From Diadema setosum (taxonomy: Eukaryota > Echinodermata > Echinoidea > Diadematoida > Diadematidae), in the NCBI RefSeq assembly GCF_964275005.1, contig NC_092694.1:33244967-33308966 (forward strand): 64,000 bases of DNA. The letters run 5' to 3'. A program made the translations under genes and the position numbers. The notes beneath the pieces are model-generated. The model searched no databases. It saw nothing but the letters and a program-made list of their open reading frames with translations, and was not told the origin of the DNA. Position 1 is the first letter of the stretch, and each line of letters opens with the position of its first letter. Shown piece after piece: positions 54,976 through 64,000 of this stretch.

Positions 54976-55454
54976 AGCGCTGCACCACTCAAATCCAATG
55001 AGCTCCCCCATGTACTAGGTGTTGAAAAAAAAAAAAAACACACACACACACAACAAAACAAAACAAACATTTCCCACTTTTGATCCGTTATAATTCAGAT
55101 AACACTGATATTGATATGAGCAATAGCTGAATAGTGTTCAATTTTGTTGAAGGTAATTTACAAATCAAAATTATAAAGTGGTTTCATTAAATTCAGATTT
55201 TGCTCTATTTTAAACCCTCTGTACAAAACTTTAACTTTGCAAAGTGGTTAATTGGTGTGTAGGACTGTGTGATTAAAACCCAGACAATGGTCCTGAATAA
55301 TGGCCAGGGTTTAAATGCTCTATTACATATTCATGGGGAATTCCACCATCACAGTTAGAACCACATGAAAATAATATGTGCTTACTTTTTTTTTTATGTG
55401 CATGCATTTTACCCTTTACCATGAGTACCACCTTTTCAGAGCTCTGCTAACTAG

Positions 55455-55800
55455 GCTCATTCAGTAGCGCGTCTGCCTCACGATCACGCGGCCCGGGTTC
55501 GAACCCGAGTTTGGACTGAGCAATGTTGTGTGTAAGCATACCGTCCCTTCTAGCAAGAAGCAAAACACTCTGTCCCTCGGATAGGACACAAAATGGAGGT
55601 CCCGTGTATGAGAGAGCAACAACTCATGCACGTAAAAAATCCCGCTTCATTCATTCATCGCAAAGAGCATGGTGTTTAACCCGTGAAGTGGTCCCACCTC
55701 ACATCAAACTGGACCCCATGGAAGACCAGCTTAACGTAGCTGAATGTGGGCTATCCAGCCATCTTCTCAGATGGAAAATGAACAAACAAACAAACAATTC
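55455..55800 (+). mobile_element. Full-length tRNA-derived SINE (ACAA tail)
   Basis: The head GGCTCATTCAGTAGCGCGTC to GTTTGGACTGAGC can pair GCTCA/TGAGC as an acceptor stem and has a perfect B box in CCCGGGTTCGAACCCG. The body contains GCACGTAAAAAATCCCGCTT and CTGGACCCCATGGAAGACCA, and ends ATGGAAAATGAACAAACAAA. The 45,381 copy shares body and tail. The 104-codon ORF here is not a gene. Confidence 0.8.
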
Positions 55801-56299
55801 AGACCAGCAGTGCCCGACGCAGCGCAATCCATCATGAATGATTATTAAAGCAGGGAGGTGTTAAAGAGATGGAGTGGCAACTCTTTGTAATTCATGCAAA
55901 CACATGTTTGGGTTCAAGGCGTTACAATGGGACGTCTAGCATTCCATTATACGCTTTGAAGTCATGCTCGGCACCGCTCTAGTTGCAAGACGAAGTTCGG
56001 AGACGAAGAACGCATTTCTCCTTTCGTTGAATTATAAGCTTTATTTCACCGCAATTAATGAAATACTCGAATTGATTTAGAATAGTTTAGGAAAGAATTC
56101 AATATATTACTATTAACATGTATTTCTAGTTTCTTCGTAATTCGCAAATCGAAAGGAAATCAAAATTAGGCCCTCTTAAAAATTTTTTTTTCTATAATGC
56201 GCACATTTCCGCATGTTAATTTTCTATCTGTTAATAAGGGGATATTTTGATCTTTCAAATAAAGTACTCCGTTAAAGTGTGTTCCAGCGTGTTTTTAAA

Positions 56300-56590
56300 T
56301 TATTTGCTGTTAAAATTGTGAGTTTTACACTGCATTTTGATTCGCTGCTCCAATTCAAGGTACACAAATTCATGGTTGCCATCACATTGAAAGAGAGAGC
56401 GAATTGCAGTAATAAAGGAGCAAATATTTCTAGATGCGTGAGAGCGCAAGTCCCGATTATTGATGCTCTCTTTCGTTATGGGTAACACCTGTAGTTGAAC
56501 GCATAACTTCTCGGCGGTGCCGCGCATGACTTCAAAGGAGAGCTTTAGTTGCCTCTCCTTCTCTAGCACCTCCCTGATTAAAGCATTCAT
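56300..56590 (-). CDS. Unrecognised 96-codon frame in the centre of element D copy 3
   Basis: The frame reads MNALIREVLEKERQLKLSFE, then TAEKLCVQLQVL and NICSFITAIRSLFQC. It has the look of a helical protein rather than translated repeat. The AEKLCVxLxxL segment faintly recalls the helix before the DDE domain of PIF/Harbinger transposases, but the match is too short to claim. No splice sites or transcription signals support it. Confidence 0.2.
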   Translation of the reverse strand: MNALIREVLEKERQLKLSFEVMRGTAEKLCVQLQVLPITKESINNRDLRSHASRNICSFITAIRSLFQCDGNHEFVYLELEQRIKMQCKTHNFNSK

Positions 56591-57099
56591 GTGCCTTTCA
56601 GCACGAAACCGGTAAGCCTAGTTAGCAGAGCTCTGAAAAGGTGGTATTCGTGGTATTCATGTCTATTGTTCAGGGTCATTGTAAGTACACGCTCACATAC
56701 ACATCATTGGTTCCTGTGTAGTTCAGTTTAAAAACTAATCATGGACTTAATGAAACTGATTCATGCTTTCATAATCCAATCACCTCCAACAAAAAATTGT
56801 ACACCATGTGTATTTCACATTTACTGGAAATTTGAAATTTACCTTTGTTTACTGCGTACAATGTGCATAGATAGGCCCTATTGCCAAATTACTTCAGAAT
56901 TATCAGGCAAGATAGGTAATGTAATCTGATTTTGACGCAATTAAGCGCATTGATTATTTTGCAAAAGGATATTTTTCTTTCCTCGTAAAGTTCATATCAT
57001 TCTTGTTCGTGTGCAGTACTCTCCGGGATTTTTTTTTTAATACTCCGCGAATATCACGTACCCCTTCACCCACGTAATGTGACGTCACCAAAACTGTGA

Positions 57100-57259
57100 A
57101 AATGCCGCGCCCGCGTGAAGTCTGGCAATCTGCTCGGTGGTACAAAAACTCGAGTCAAGGCGCGAGACCATCATTCTACTCATCGGGATACCAACCAATA
57201 GCACAGTGGCTTCAACCACGAAGATCTCTCACTGGTCCTGTTCTCTACTGGATGACATA
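57100..57259 (+). other. Possible non-coding first exon/promoter of the SLC16-like gene
   Basis: A CpG-richer stretch (ATGCCGCGCCCGCGTGAAG, GTCAAGGCGCGAGACC) containing TGACGTCA-like bases near 57,071 ends in ATGACATA+GTAAGT at 57,260. It lies upstream of, and in the same direction as, the 59,059 acceptor, so it could supply the 5'UTR. This rests on composition and the donor only. Confidence 0.35.
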
Positions 57260-57530
57260 GTAAGTTGTTCATATCCAGTTACATTCATTATAGATTTTTC
57301 TTCTGTAGGGTGCTAAGCTATGACTGATAAAGATTTCTTTGTCATATTTCAGAATGTGACAATTGCTGTTCTGTATTTCATAGTGTAAAGAGGAAAGATG
57401 GACTCCATAATAATATCTAACGACTGTGACTTTGGTGTGTATACCTGAAAGTTTTATGTGTGTGTGCGTATGTGTGTGTGTTGGGGGAGGGGGGGGGGGA
57501 GGGGTATACATCCATTCTGTATAGCCAGTG

Positions 57531-58462
57531 GCGTATCTAGGGAAAACGGCGCCCGGGGCAAGCGCGAAAATTACGCCTCTAATTTCTGAAAAAGCAAAGT
57601 GTTCAACCCAAACCCCATCCCGGTATAGGGACTTTGAAAAAAGTCCACATGATATGCTATTTAAAGCTTTTGAGGGTAATTCAAATGTAATAAATATTGA
57701 TAAATTCTGGCGAGCGAGCGCAGCGAGCGAGCCAAAAATTTTTGTATTCCAGCTTACAAAACATTTAATTCTTGTCATTTTTTGCTTATCAAATCTTACA
57801 ATTCTAATCAAGATATAGTGACGGCCTTATAGATAACGATTTATACCAACAAACTTAGGACTTGAAAAAATACTCTAAATTAGTGCGAGCGAGTGAGCCG
57901 AAATTTGTATATTTCCGCGTCATCATTACGTTTTGTTCTTGCCTTATTTCATTTGATTTTTTTTTGCGCCCCCCCCCCCCGTATCTTTTGATCCAAGCGG
58001 CGATCGCTTCAGAACGAAAGAAATTGCAGCCGCTGCTCCGTGTAACATTTTGCCTGCTATATATAAAATGACATGCGTGAACACTATAAACTTTGTCATT
58101 TTGTCCACGTCATCATCACGTTTTGTTCTTTTCTTCTTTTTTTTTTTATTTTGGCGAGCGAGGGCAGCAAGCGAGCCAAAAATTTTTGCATTTCAGCTTA
58201 CAAAATATGAAATTCTTGTGTGAGCACAATAAACATTGTCATTTTGTCCGCGTCATTATCATGTTTTGTTTTCATCGTGTTTGATTTGGTTTTCTGCCCC
58301 CCCCCCCCCCCCCCCTCCCATTCTCCCTCCCCCCGTCCGGATGAGTTTAATTTTTTTTTTTCTTCCTCTTCTTCTTCTTCGGTTTTTTTTTTTTTTTTTG
58401 CGCCCCTAAGAAGTGGCGCCCGGGGCACGTGCCCCCCCTTGCCCCCCCCCCCTAGATACGCC
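57531..58462. mobile_element. CAGTGGCGTATCTAGGG-type MITE with GCGAGCGAG repeats
   Basis: CAGTGGCGTATCTAGGG at 57,531 pairs with CCCCCTAGATACGCCA at the right (about 58,447-58,463); CGGCGCCCGGGGCA recurs inverted-like as GTGGCGCCCGGGGCAC. Inside, three units contain GGCGAGCGAG(C/G)GCAG and GCGAGCCAAAAATTTTTG (57,709; about 57,887; 58,154), followed by CAGCTTACAAAA. The terminus resembles non-autonomous hAT elements (inference). It lies in the putative first intron of the SLC16-like gene. Confidence 0.6.
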
Positions 58463-58736
58463 AGATTCTTCATTTCTGAAATTTTGGTGGCCCCGGGCCA
58501 CCGGGCCACCGGGTCACCGTTAGTGTCAAGCCCTGCCTATGGTGTCAAAGGGCAAGGGTCAAAGATCAAGTGATATTGCTCTACCGCTGAAAAAAAAAAA
58601 TAAGTCCTCCAATTGGCACCAAAGTCAAAGAATGCATGAAAGACTCAATACATTTTGTCCTTGTGCCAGATGTTCAAACATACGTCATGTCATTTTTGTT
58701 ACCAAACATGTGAAACTGTCACCGCCGACGGAAAGT

Positions 58737-58910
58737 GAAGGGGGGGGGGGGGGTGGGCACTTCCGGGTTTCATGAGCTAACAAGCAAAAAAAAAGGCCTT
58801 ACCGCACTCACACTTCAAGTTTTTATATATTTCTTTCTAGTGCCACTTACGCACTACAATGGGGGCCCAACACCTTATGTATTCCTTTGAATGGTGCAAA
58901 AAAAGGTGGG
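58737..58910. repeat. Dispersed repeat, second copy (partner of 2,886-3,142)
   Basis: It begins with a 13-nt G-run and GGGCACTTCCGGGTTTCATG, then GAGCTAACAAG, poly-A, CACTCACACTTCAAG, TTTCTTTCTA, and TATGTATTCCTTTGAATGGT. Order and orientation match the first copy 56 kb away. Confidence 0.6.
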
Positions 58911-59058
58911 GGGCCTGAGTAAAGACTTATTCGGAGAACCATGCGATATGACAGAGGCATACCAGTCGCCATATAGCGACATTTCTAGTTTACATCTAAA
59001 TCCCGATATTCTATGAACATGATCATTGATGTCTGTAAATTTCATTCCTGATTTTCAG

Positions 59059-59372
59059 GGATTCATTGAACAATTCAGTGTAAATGAATCCGAACATGGC
59101 TGATCCCGAAAGCACAGACTCCAATAAAATGACCGGTTCCGAAGATGCGACGCAGCTAGATGAGAGATCAAAGTCGAAGCGAAACGGAAGTCCAGTGGAT
59201 GGCCGCTGGGCTGTGGTCGTTTTAATAGCTGTTTTCGTGACACGGACGGTTTTAACCAGCCAGATCGTTGCGATGTCGGTGCTCATCGGGGAGTGGGCGG
59301 GTCAACTTAGACTCCCAGCCTCTCAGTTGGCCTGGTCGTACTCCATTATCACGTCGCTTCGCTACTGTGCTG
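59059..59372 (+). CDS. SLC16-like monocarboxylate transporter, first coding exon
   Basis: The exon follows a CTGATTTTCAG acceptor, has a 25-nt 5'UTR, starts at ATG 59,084 (a second in-frame ATG is at 59,096) and ends in GCTG before GTACGT. It encodes about 96 residues. The N-terminal 40 are polar (ESTDSNKMTG, RSKSKRNGS), then VDGRWAVVVLIAVFVT opens TM1, IGEWAGQL follows, and LAWSYSIITSLRYCAG begins TM2. DGxW before TM1, the E-W pair and SxLAWSxSI are the MCT/SLC16 pattern of the major facilitator superfamily, H+-coupled or facilitative carriers in membranes. The usual DGGWGW motif is degenerate (DGRWAV), so transport activity is uncertain. Remaining exons lie beyond 64,000 or were not seen. 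Confidence 0.85.
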
Positions 59373-59544
59373 GTACGTGTGAACGTTCTTGGTATCTTAG
59401 CTTTTAAAGATAGAGAGAAATTGGCTGCGACCCATCGTGTACTGCGTATAGGCCTACTTATCAAAAAAAAAAAAAAGTGTACGCTAGCGTCGAGTTATTT
59501 TTATTGCAACTGATTACAAATAAACCTTCATCGACGTAAATAAA

Positions 59545-60056
59545 TGAGTATATGAATATAAGAACGACCCAAGTCCAATTTTTGGCCAAATTCAGTTTGA
59601 CATGGGAAATTGTAGCTTCTAAATGCATGGACTCATCTTGTGTATAAATGATAAATCCTAATTACCCCCGGAAGTGCCTGAAATAAATGAGTTAAATCTT
59701 ATATGAATGTAAGAATGAAGGACTTGGGTCATTCTTACATTCATATTATAGCGCCCTCTCTCGTCCTTCTCTCATCTCTATAGCAGAATCACGTATATGA
59801 ATCAAAGAACGACCCAAGTCCATATGAATCAAAGAATGACCCAAGTCCATCACACAAAATGGCCTCTCCACAATTAATGTTAATGTTAATTGTCATAATA
59901 ATGTATGTTCTAATTTGTATATACAATGTTGCCATCCCATCACAGTTAAATAGAATATTATTGGACAAACAAAAACGATATGAAGTTTTTTTTTTTTTTT
60001 AGTTTACTCGAAATGGTCTTCCATGGACTTGGGTCGTTCTTATATTCATATACTCA
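59545..60056. mobile_element. 512-bp MITE with perfect 33-bp TIRs (AAGAACGACCCAAGTCCA)
   Basis: TGAGTATATGAATATAAGAA through CGACCCAAGTCCA at 59,545-59,577 is exactly complementary to 60,024-60,056. The 18-mer AAGAA(C/T)GACCCAAGTCCA also recurs internally near 59,799 and 59,822, and an inverted pair lies at 59,703-59,748. It sits in the intron after the SLC16-like exon. No ORF. Confidence 0.75.
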
Positions 60057-60118
60057 AATACCAATTATTCAGTGTTTAAGTGGTAAGTTATAAAAGAAAG
60101 AATCATGGACACACAATG

Positions 60119-60180
60119 TACTCGGACTCGAACCAACGATCTATACTTATTGCTATAGAGAGAACGGCAGACCATAGGCA
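60119..60180 (-). mobile_element. tRNA-like head fragment (B box), minus strand
   Basis: In complement it ends GATCGTTGGTTCGAGTCCGA with a good B box and T-arm pairing; the 5' part does not fold as a tRNA. It faces a second tRNA-like segment at 60,231. Likely a SINE remnant rather than a gene. Confidence 0.35.
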
Positions 60181-60230
60181 GTACCCACTACTATAAAGGA
60201 TAAGAACCAGCAGGTAAGGGGCGATAAAAG

Positions 60231-60310
60231 GTCGGTAGTCTAGCTGGATACGACACCCGTCTACAGTGGTCTAGCAGACAGGAGGTAGTTGGTTCGAATC
60301 CAACCAGAAT
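60231..60310 (+). mobile_element. tRNA-like segment (SINE head or tRNA pseudogene)
   Basis: It has an A-box-like TAGTCTAGCTGGATACG and a T-arm with perfect stem, GTTGGTTCGAATCCAAC. The anticodon arm (CCCGTCTACAGTGGTC) does not form a clean 7-nt loop, so a functional tRNA is unlikely. Confidence 0.4.
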
Positions 60311-60319
60311 ATATTTGGC

Positions 60320-61540
60320 CATTATTTTGTATCATGGATACTTATACACTGAAGAATCGAGAGAAAAAAAAAATAAGCGTATTCACTGGGAAATGTTTGT
60401 ATTGATTTCATGAAATTTGGTGATTTAGCTTTTAAAAGTCATTTAAATCTTTGCTGTCCGACTTATCGAAATCTTAAAATCAGTTATAAATTTCTAGACA
60501 AAGACTATAATAATAATCGTATGTTTGGGTTTTTGTGTGTGTTCTGTATAGACAAAGCAACAAGTGTGAAGAATAGCCACATTCTTTCCATGAGTTATTG
60601 ATACATTGCATTAATACTACATATTTTCGATCATTTGCGAGTTTTTCCTTATGTCATCACATTGTTTTATGTTTCTTATACCATGAAACCAAAAATAGCT
60701 ACGTGGAAGAATGTACTATAAAACTGTAATAGCCTTACATGATGAATTAGTAGATGAAGGTTGTCCGGATGTTTTATGAGGAAAATCCTTTATAGATCAC
60801 CTCAAAAGCTTTATAAAACTTACACATTTTACTTTAGCACTTTAACTTTTGAGAATATTGAGTCGTGTAAAAAGAAAAATCTTAAAAAGCCTTACGAAAC
60901 AAAAGAAAAATCAGCTGAGAAGTCTAGGCCCTCAGCTGTGTTAAACTTTACATGACAGTGTGTAATTATACGACGCATTGAATCATGAATACTAATACAA
61001 AACAATACAGCTAACTAAAAATCAAAGATTGTCACTTCTGACTCCAAAATTAATTCCTTATGAATAACAAACAAACAAAAATCAGCATTTTCTTCCTTAT
61101 AAATAGTAAATATTGAAGTTGCTTGATGAGAAAAAATTTTGTTTACCAGCCGAGAGATGGCATTATGGGATTTGGAACTGAATATTAAGACAGTTCCAGG
61201 AACGTGTAATGATTAAAAAGAAAATCATTATAATCTTCTTTTTACCCTTTCTCTTGTTCACGTCTACTGGAAGACCAATTATCACCGTGCTGGAATTTCA
61301 TTATCAGTGAAATCGATCAGCGTGTGTGGCGATGCCCAATAATTATAATTATATAATTCCTAAGGACTGTTTTAGCCAATTTTGATAAGTGTTGAAGTAC
61401 TGACATAAATAAAGAGTTAAAATACTCTCAACAAGAAAACTTATAGAAGGAAGTAATGTTCATCCGGTTTAAAAATATCATAGAGATTATACATTGATAT
61501 TGATGACCGCAGATATATAGAAATATGTTTAAATTGAATA
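60320..61540. other. AT-rich stretch without recognised features
   Basis: No shared repeats or exons found. It is probably intron of the SLC16-like gene. Confidence 0.3.
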
Positions 61541-61544
61541 ACGC

Positions 61545-61592
<48 letters not shown>

Positions 61593-61606
61593 ATAAATAA
61601 ATCAAT

Positions 61607-61637
<31 letters not shown>

Positions 61638-61665
61638 TATATATATACATATACATATATAATAC
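61545..61665. repeat. TA microsatellite
   Basis: About 120 bp of alternating TA has interruptions TGTGTGTGTA and AAATAAATCA. Tyr/Ile ORFs here are artefacts. Confidence 0.85.
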
Positions 61666-61819
61666 ATATTAATATATGCATTAGTTTCTCGTGTCCTTTT
61701 ATTTTTTTCAATTTCTAAAACGTTTTCTTATATATCTAAAACGTTACCTGTCCTGACCAGTGACAACAAGGTTAGTAAATGATACCAGCCTGCTCCATCG
61801 AATAACTGTAATGACACTT

Positions 61820-62182
61820 TATGAGAGATAATGAAAAACATGTTATGAAATATGAAAGAGCATGTAATTCCTAGAGGAATTCAATGCTTATTTTATGACA
61901 ATTGCTTTTGAAATGACTGCAGTATCCAGAACAAAACGATATGACAAAAGATGGGACCCACCTCTTATTACGATTGCTTTCTTTAACCTTGTTTTTCAAT
62001 ATCTCAGCCATTCCAAACCCGATATTCATCAAATCAATAGGCTTTGAAATCCTCATGGAATGGTATGCTCTGAAACATTTCAAAAGTGTTTGTGTTTTGA
62101 TTTGTTTTGTTTATTTTTTTTTTATCTCGAAAAGAGTTAAAAGTTCAATGCTGATCTGCACCAATACTATAATACCATCCCT
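61820..62182. mobile_element. Family-F MITE, left end eroded
   Basis: AATATGAAAGAGCATGTAAT, GAATTCAATG, GATGGGACCCACCTCTTATT (eroded centre), CCATTCCAAACCCGATATTC and ACCATCCCT+TTAA align with 8,745-9,117. The right terminus is intact at 62,182, followed by TTAA. About 60 bp of the left end is lost. Confidence 0.65.
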
Positions 62183-62189
62183 TTAACGT

Positions 62190-63740
62190 GCTAAAGGCCG
62201 GTAGACCTAACGTGGAGAAAGTGCCCCCCCCCCCCGCAAAACAAACAAACCAGCAAACAAACAAACAAACAAACATTGTGTCACGAAGCATTACTCATTT
62301 CGAGAAAAAAAAAAGAAGAAGAAGAAATCATCATAACCAACGCCCACTTTCATTGTGTATATAGTTACCTTTGTGGGGATGGATGGCATAATATGTTTGA
62401 GATAACTTTTTTTTTTGGGGGGGGGGAGCTAGGGGCAAAAGTTAGTTTGGGGAATGTAACCCAGTGTGGACTGCGCGAACAATGAAAACAACTGGACTTG
62501 GTTTTACAGATGACCTTTTAGTTTTACAGATTGATTTTACAGACACGACAGAGTTGACCTTTTAGTTTTAGTGATTGATTTTTCACATGAGCTTGGATTT
62601 TTCGGTAATAGAAAGCCTGTTCTTCTCCTTAACTGGACAGGAAATAAAAAGTGCGTGAATGGTTGAGGGCCTATAGATTCTTCTGAGTAAAGCGAGTTTT
62701 TTTTTTCTGTTCTGCTCTTTATTTTGTCACGTGGGTATCTAATAGCTGTTTTGGCGTATATAGATTCTCCATACCTCTATAGAGCACGAAGCTAACTGTA
62801 GTATTTGTTTGTCATACGAGAACATAATGGTAAAAAAAAAAAAAAAATGTGATCTGAAACTGCGTACGTCTCTGAAACTGCTGATGTATCATAAATTGGT
62901 TTCTATGCCGAACAGAAATTATTTTTAACAGAACCAGAACATAGTTATGAAACAGAGTGTTTCATATTTAAGGGAATGGGTATGAGTGGACAGGTATGCA
63001 GCCACGATGCATGTCATGAACCAGAGGCATCGCATGTTCCTACATTTGATTATGATTGTACATCATTGTTATCACGTAAGTATACATTATTTTCGTACTG
63101 CGTCGGATTAATATCATCTTTTTAAAAATAAGAATTGTTATTTGAATTACTTCTATACGTAAGGAACACACACATAACAAAATGTTTATATAAAGACACA
63201 AAAAATAAGTCCAGGTAAAAATCACAGGCTTTTTCGAACACTTATGACCTTAGATGTGTATAATCCACCCTCATGTTGTTTATCTTGAATGAGGGAATCT
63301 TGTCAAGCCTTGTCCCCGAAAAACAACGTAAACATTTTCTTGAGACGCATGTGATCAGCAAATTCAACGAGCAATGACGTGCCAAATTTGAGCCATGCAG
63401 CTGTATGGTCAAGTCTTAAGAATCGGTTAATAATTCACTGTTGCCACGGTTGCAGATGTTAATTTGCGGTAACCGCTACGGAGTAATTGATTGCCTACCC
63501 GTCTTTTTCGTAACATAGTAAGTCATTATTGGCAACTTGTCATTTGTTGTTTCGTCGAATTAGGTTGTTCAATTTCTTTTAGAGCGTATTCTTTGTGGGA
63601 AGTCGCGGGCAGACGATTTGTTGCTTAGACTTATTAGGGTTTGACATCCGAGTCCGGCCACAGAATGACTTTCATAGAACATCGATCTCTTTGAAATTAA
63701 TTTCATCTCCATATTGACCGATTCTTTTTCGCTGTGAAAT
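62190..63740. other. Unclassified region with simple repeats
   Basis: It holds C- and G-runs (62,224-62,235; 62,418-62,426) and an AAAC microsatellite (62,236-62,274). No exon continuing the SLC16-like frame was recognised. Confidence 0.3.
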
Positions 63741-63744
63741 CCCT

Positions 63745-63935
63745 GTTCGCTCATTTTTCAATGAGTTCAGCAGATGGTGTTCATTGCCATATTTTGTAAA
63801 TTGTTATATTCTGACCACTTAATTTGAGTTCGCTCGCTTTCGTTTGCTCGTTTTTCAATCAGTAAGTTGAGCAGATGGCTTTCACTGCCGTATCTTGTAA
63901 ATTGTTAATTTCTGACCTCTGAATTTGAGTCGTGG
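63745..63935 (+). repeat. Two tandem units of about 100 bp
   Basis: GCTCATTTTTCAATGAGTTC...CAGATGGTGTTCATTGCCAT...TTTGAGTTCG recurs as GCTCGTTTTTCAATCAGTAA...CAGATGGCTTTCACTGCCGT...TTTGAGTCG. About 80-85% identical by eye. Confidence 0.6.
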
Positions 63936-64000
63936 GTTGTCTTTATATCTATCGTGTCTATTCCGGCATGTTGTACTGCTGTTTGCTGTCGCAAAACAAA

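Larger units (their letters stand above)
55015..56812. mobile_element. Element D, copy 3, with a SINE inserted
   Basis: It starts TAGGTGTTGAAAAA and continues with CATTTCCCACTTTTGATC, AGCAATAGCTGAATAGTG and AACCCTCTGTACAAAA. The right arm (56,620-56,812) returns CAGAGCTCTGAAAAGGTGGT and TCACCTCCAACAAAAAATTG. The inner left arm is interrupted by the 55,455 SINE. The centre (55,860-56,610) is unlike copies 1 and 2. Confidence 0.6.

Noticed and set aside
57269..57811. 180-codon minus-strand frame, the longest in the window.
   Set aside because: It crosses the left end of a MITE and a C-run/GT repeat (PPPPPPPTHTHTHTH); no protein signature.
60231..60310. Functional tRNA gene.
   Set aside because: The T arm is perfect but the anticodon arm and acceptor stem do not fold properly. 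The heads at 48,020-48,103 and 55,455-55,522 are likewise SINE parts.

Overview
The window looks like nuclear DNA of a marine invertebrate deuterostome, most likely an echinoderm; I infer this and cannot prove it from the sequence. The grounds are short exons with GT/AG splice sites separated by long AT-rich introns, no operons, abundant microsatellites and homopolymers, tRNA-headed SINEs, 5'-truncated LINEs, and a very dense load of palindromic DNA elements of the MITE or foldback type. Almost all the long reading frames are accidental. The coding content I can defend is a few exons, mostly found from short splice-bounded segments.

Genes. (1) A D-amino-acid/D-aspartate oxidase gene (DAO/DDO family, FAD flavoenzyme) runs on the minus strand from 20,874 down to at least 4,162. 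Seven coding exons (20,681-20,874; 18,894-19,005; 13,653-13,735; 11,934-11,999; 7,218-7,272; 6,442-6,543; 4,162-4,241) join with consistent phases to give about 230 residues. The C-terminal third was not found. (2) A CpG-rich first exon of another minus-strand gene (1,112-1,437) encodes an acidic, Ser-rich N-terminus and ends at a perfect GTAAGT donor; it continues off the left edge. (3) At the right, the first coding exon of an SLC16-like monocarboxylate transporter (59,059-59,372, plus) has a possible non-coding exon upstream near 57,100-57,259 and continues beyond 64,000.

Between and within the genes lies a nest of mobile DNA. Two large foldback elements flanked by TA dinucleotides and starting GTCCA (A: 21,445-26,789; B: 48,746-52,377) have arms carrying a CCGCCAT-type motif. 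B is the most striking object here: its arms are inverted arrays of a 161-bp repeat, and its core is a different, degenerate array with a period near 150-160 bp. A third large inverted-repeat element (C: 39,766-45,019) has arms built of a CATTTCACTTTT repeat plus a GC-rich block. Families flanked by TTAA (8,745-11,210; 18,132-18,693; 53,270-53,626; 61,820-62,182) share an AGG terminus. A 2.1-kb element (9,118-11,198) carries eight copies of GTTACGTATGGGAC. A palindromic family starting TAGGTGTTAC occurs three times (15,116-17,395; 42,950-43,979; 55,015-56,812) and acts as a landing site for younger insertions. Several insertions can be dated relative to each other because an uninterrupted copy exists elsewhere in the window.

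Other regions: 29,070-31,513 holds a dispersed duplication flanked by a short duplication; 35,685-38,390 is a local rearranged duplication; 52,990-54,330 is a tandem repeat whose units carry near-perfect DR1 nuclear-receptor sites. The stretches 28,310-29,070, 31,513-33,950, 46,740-47,712, 48,104-48,745, 60,320-61,540 and 62,190-63,740 show nothing I can support beyond simple repeats.
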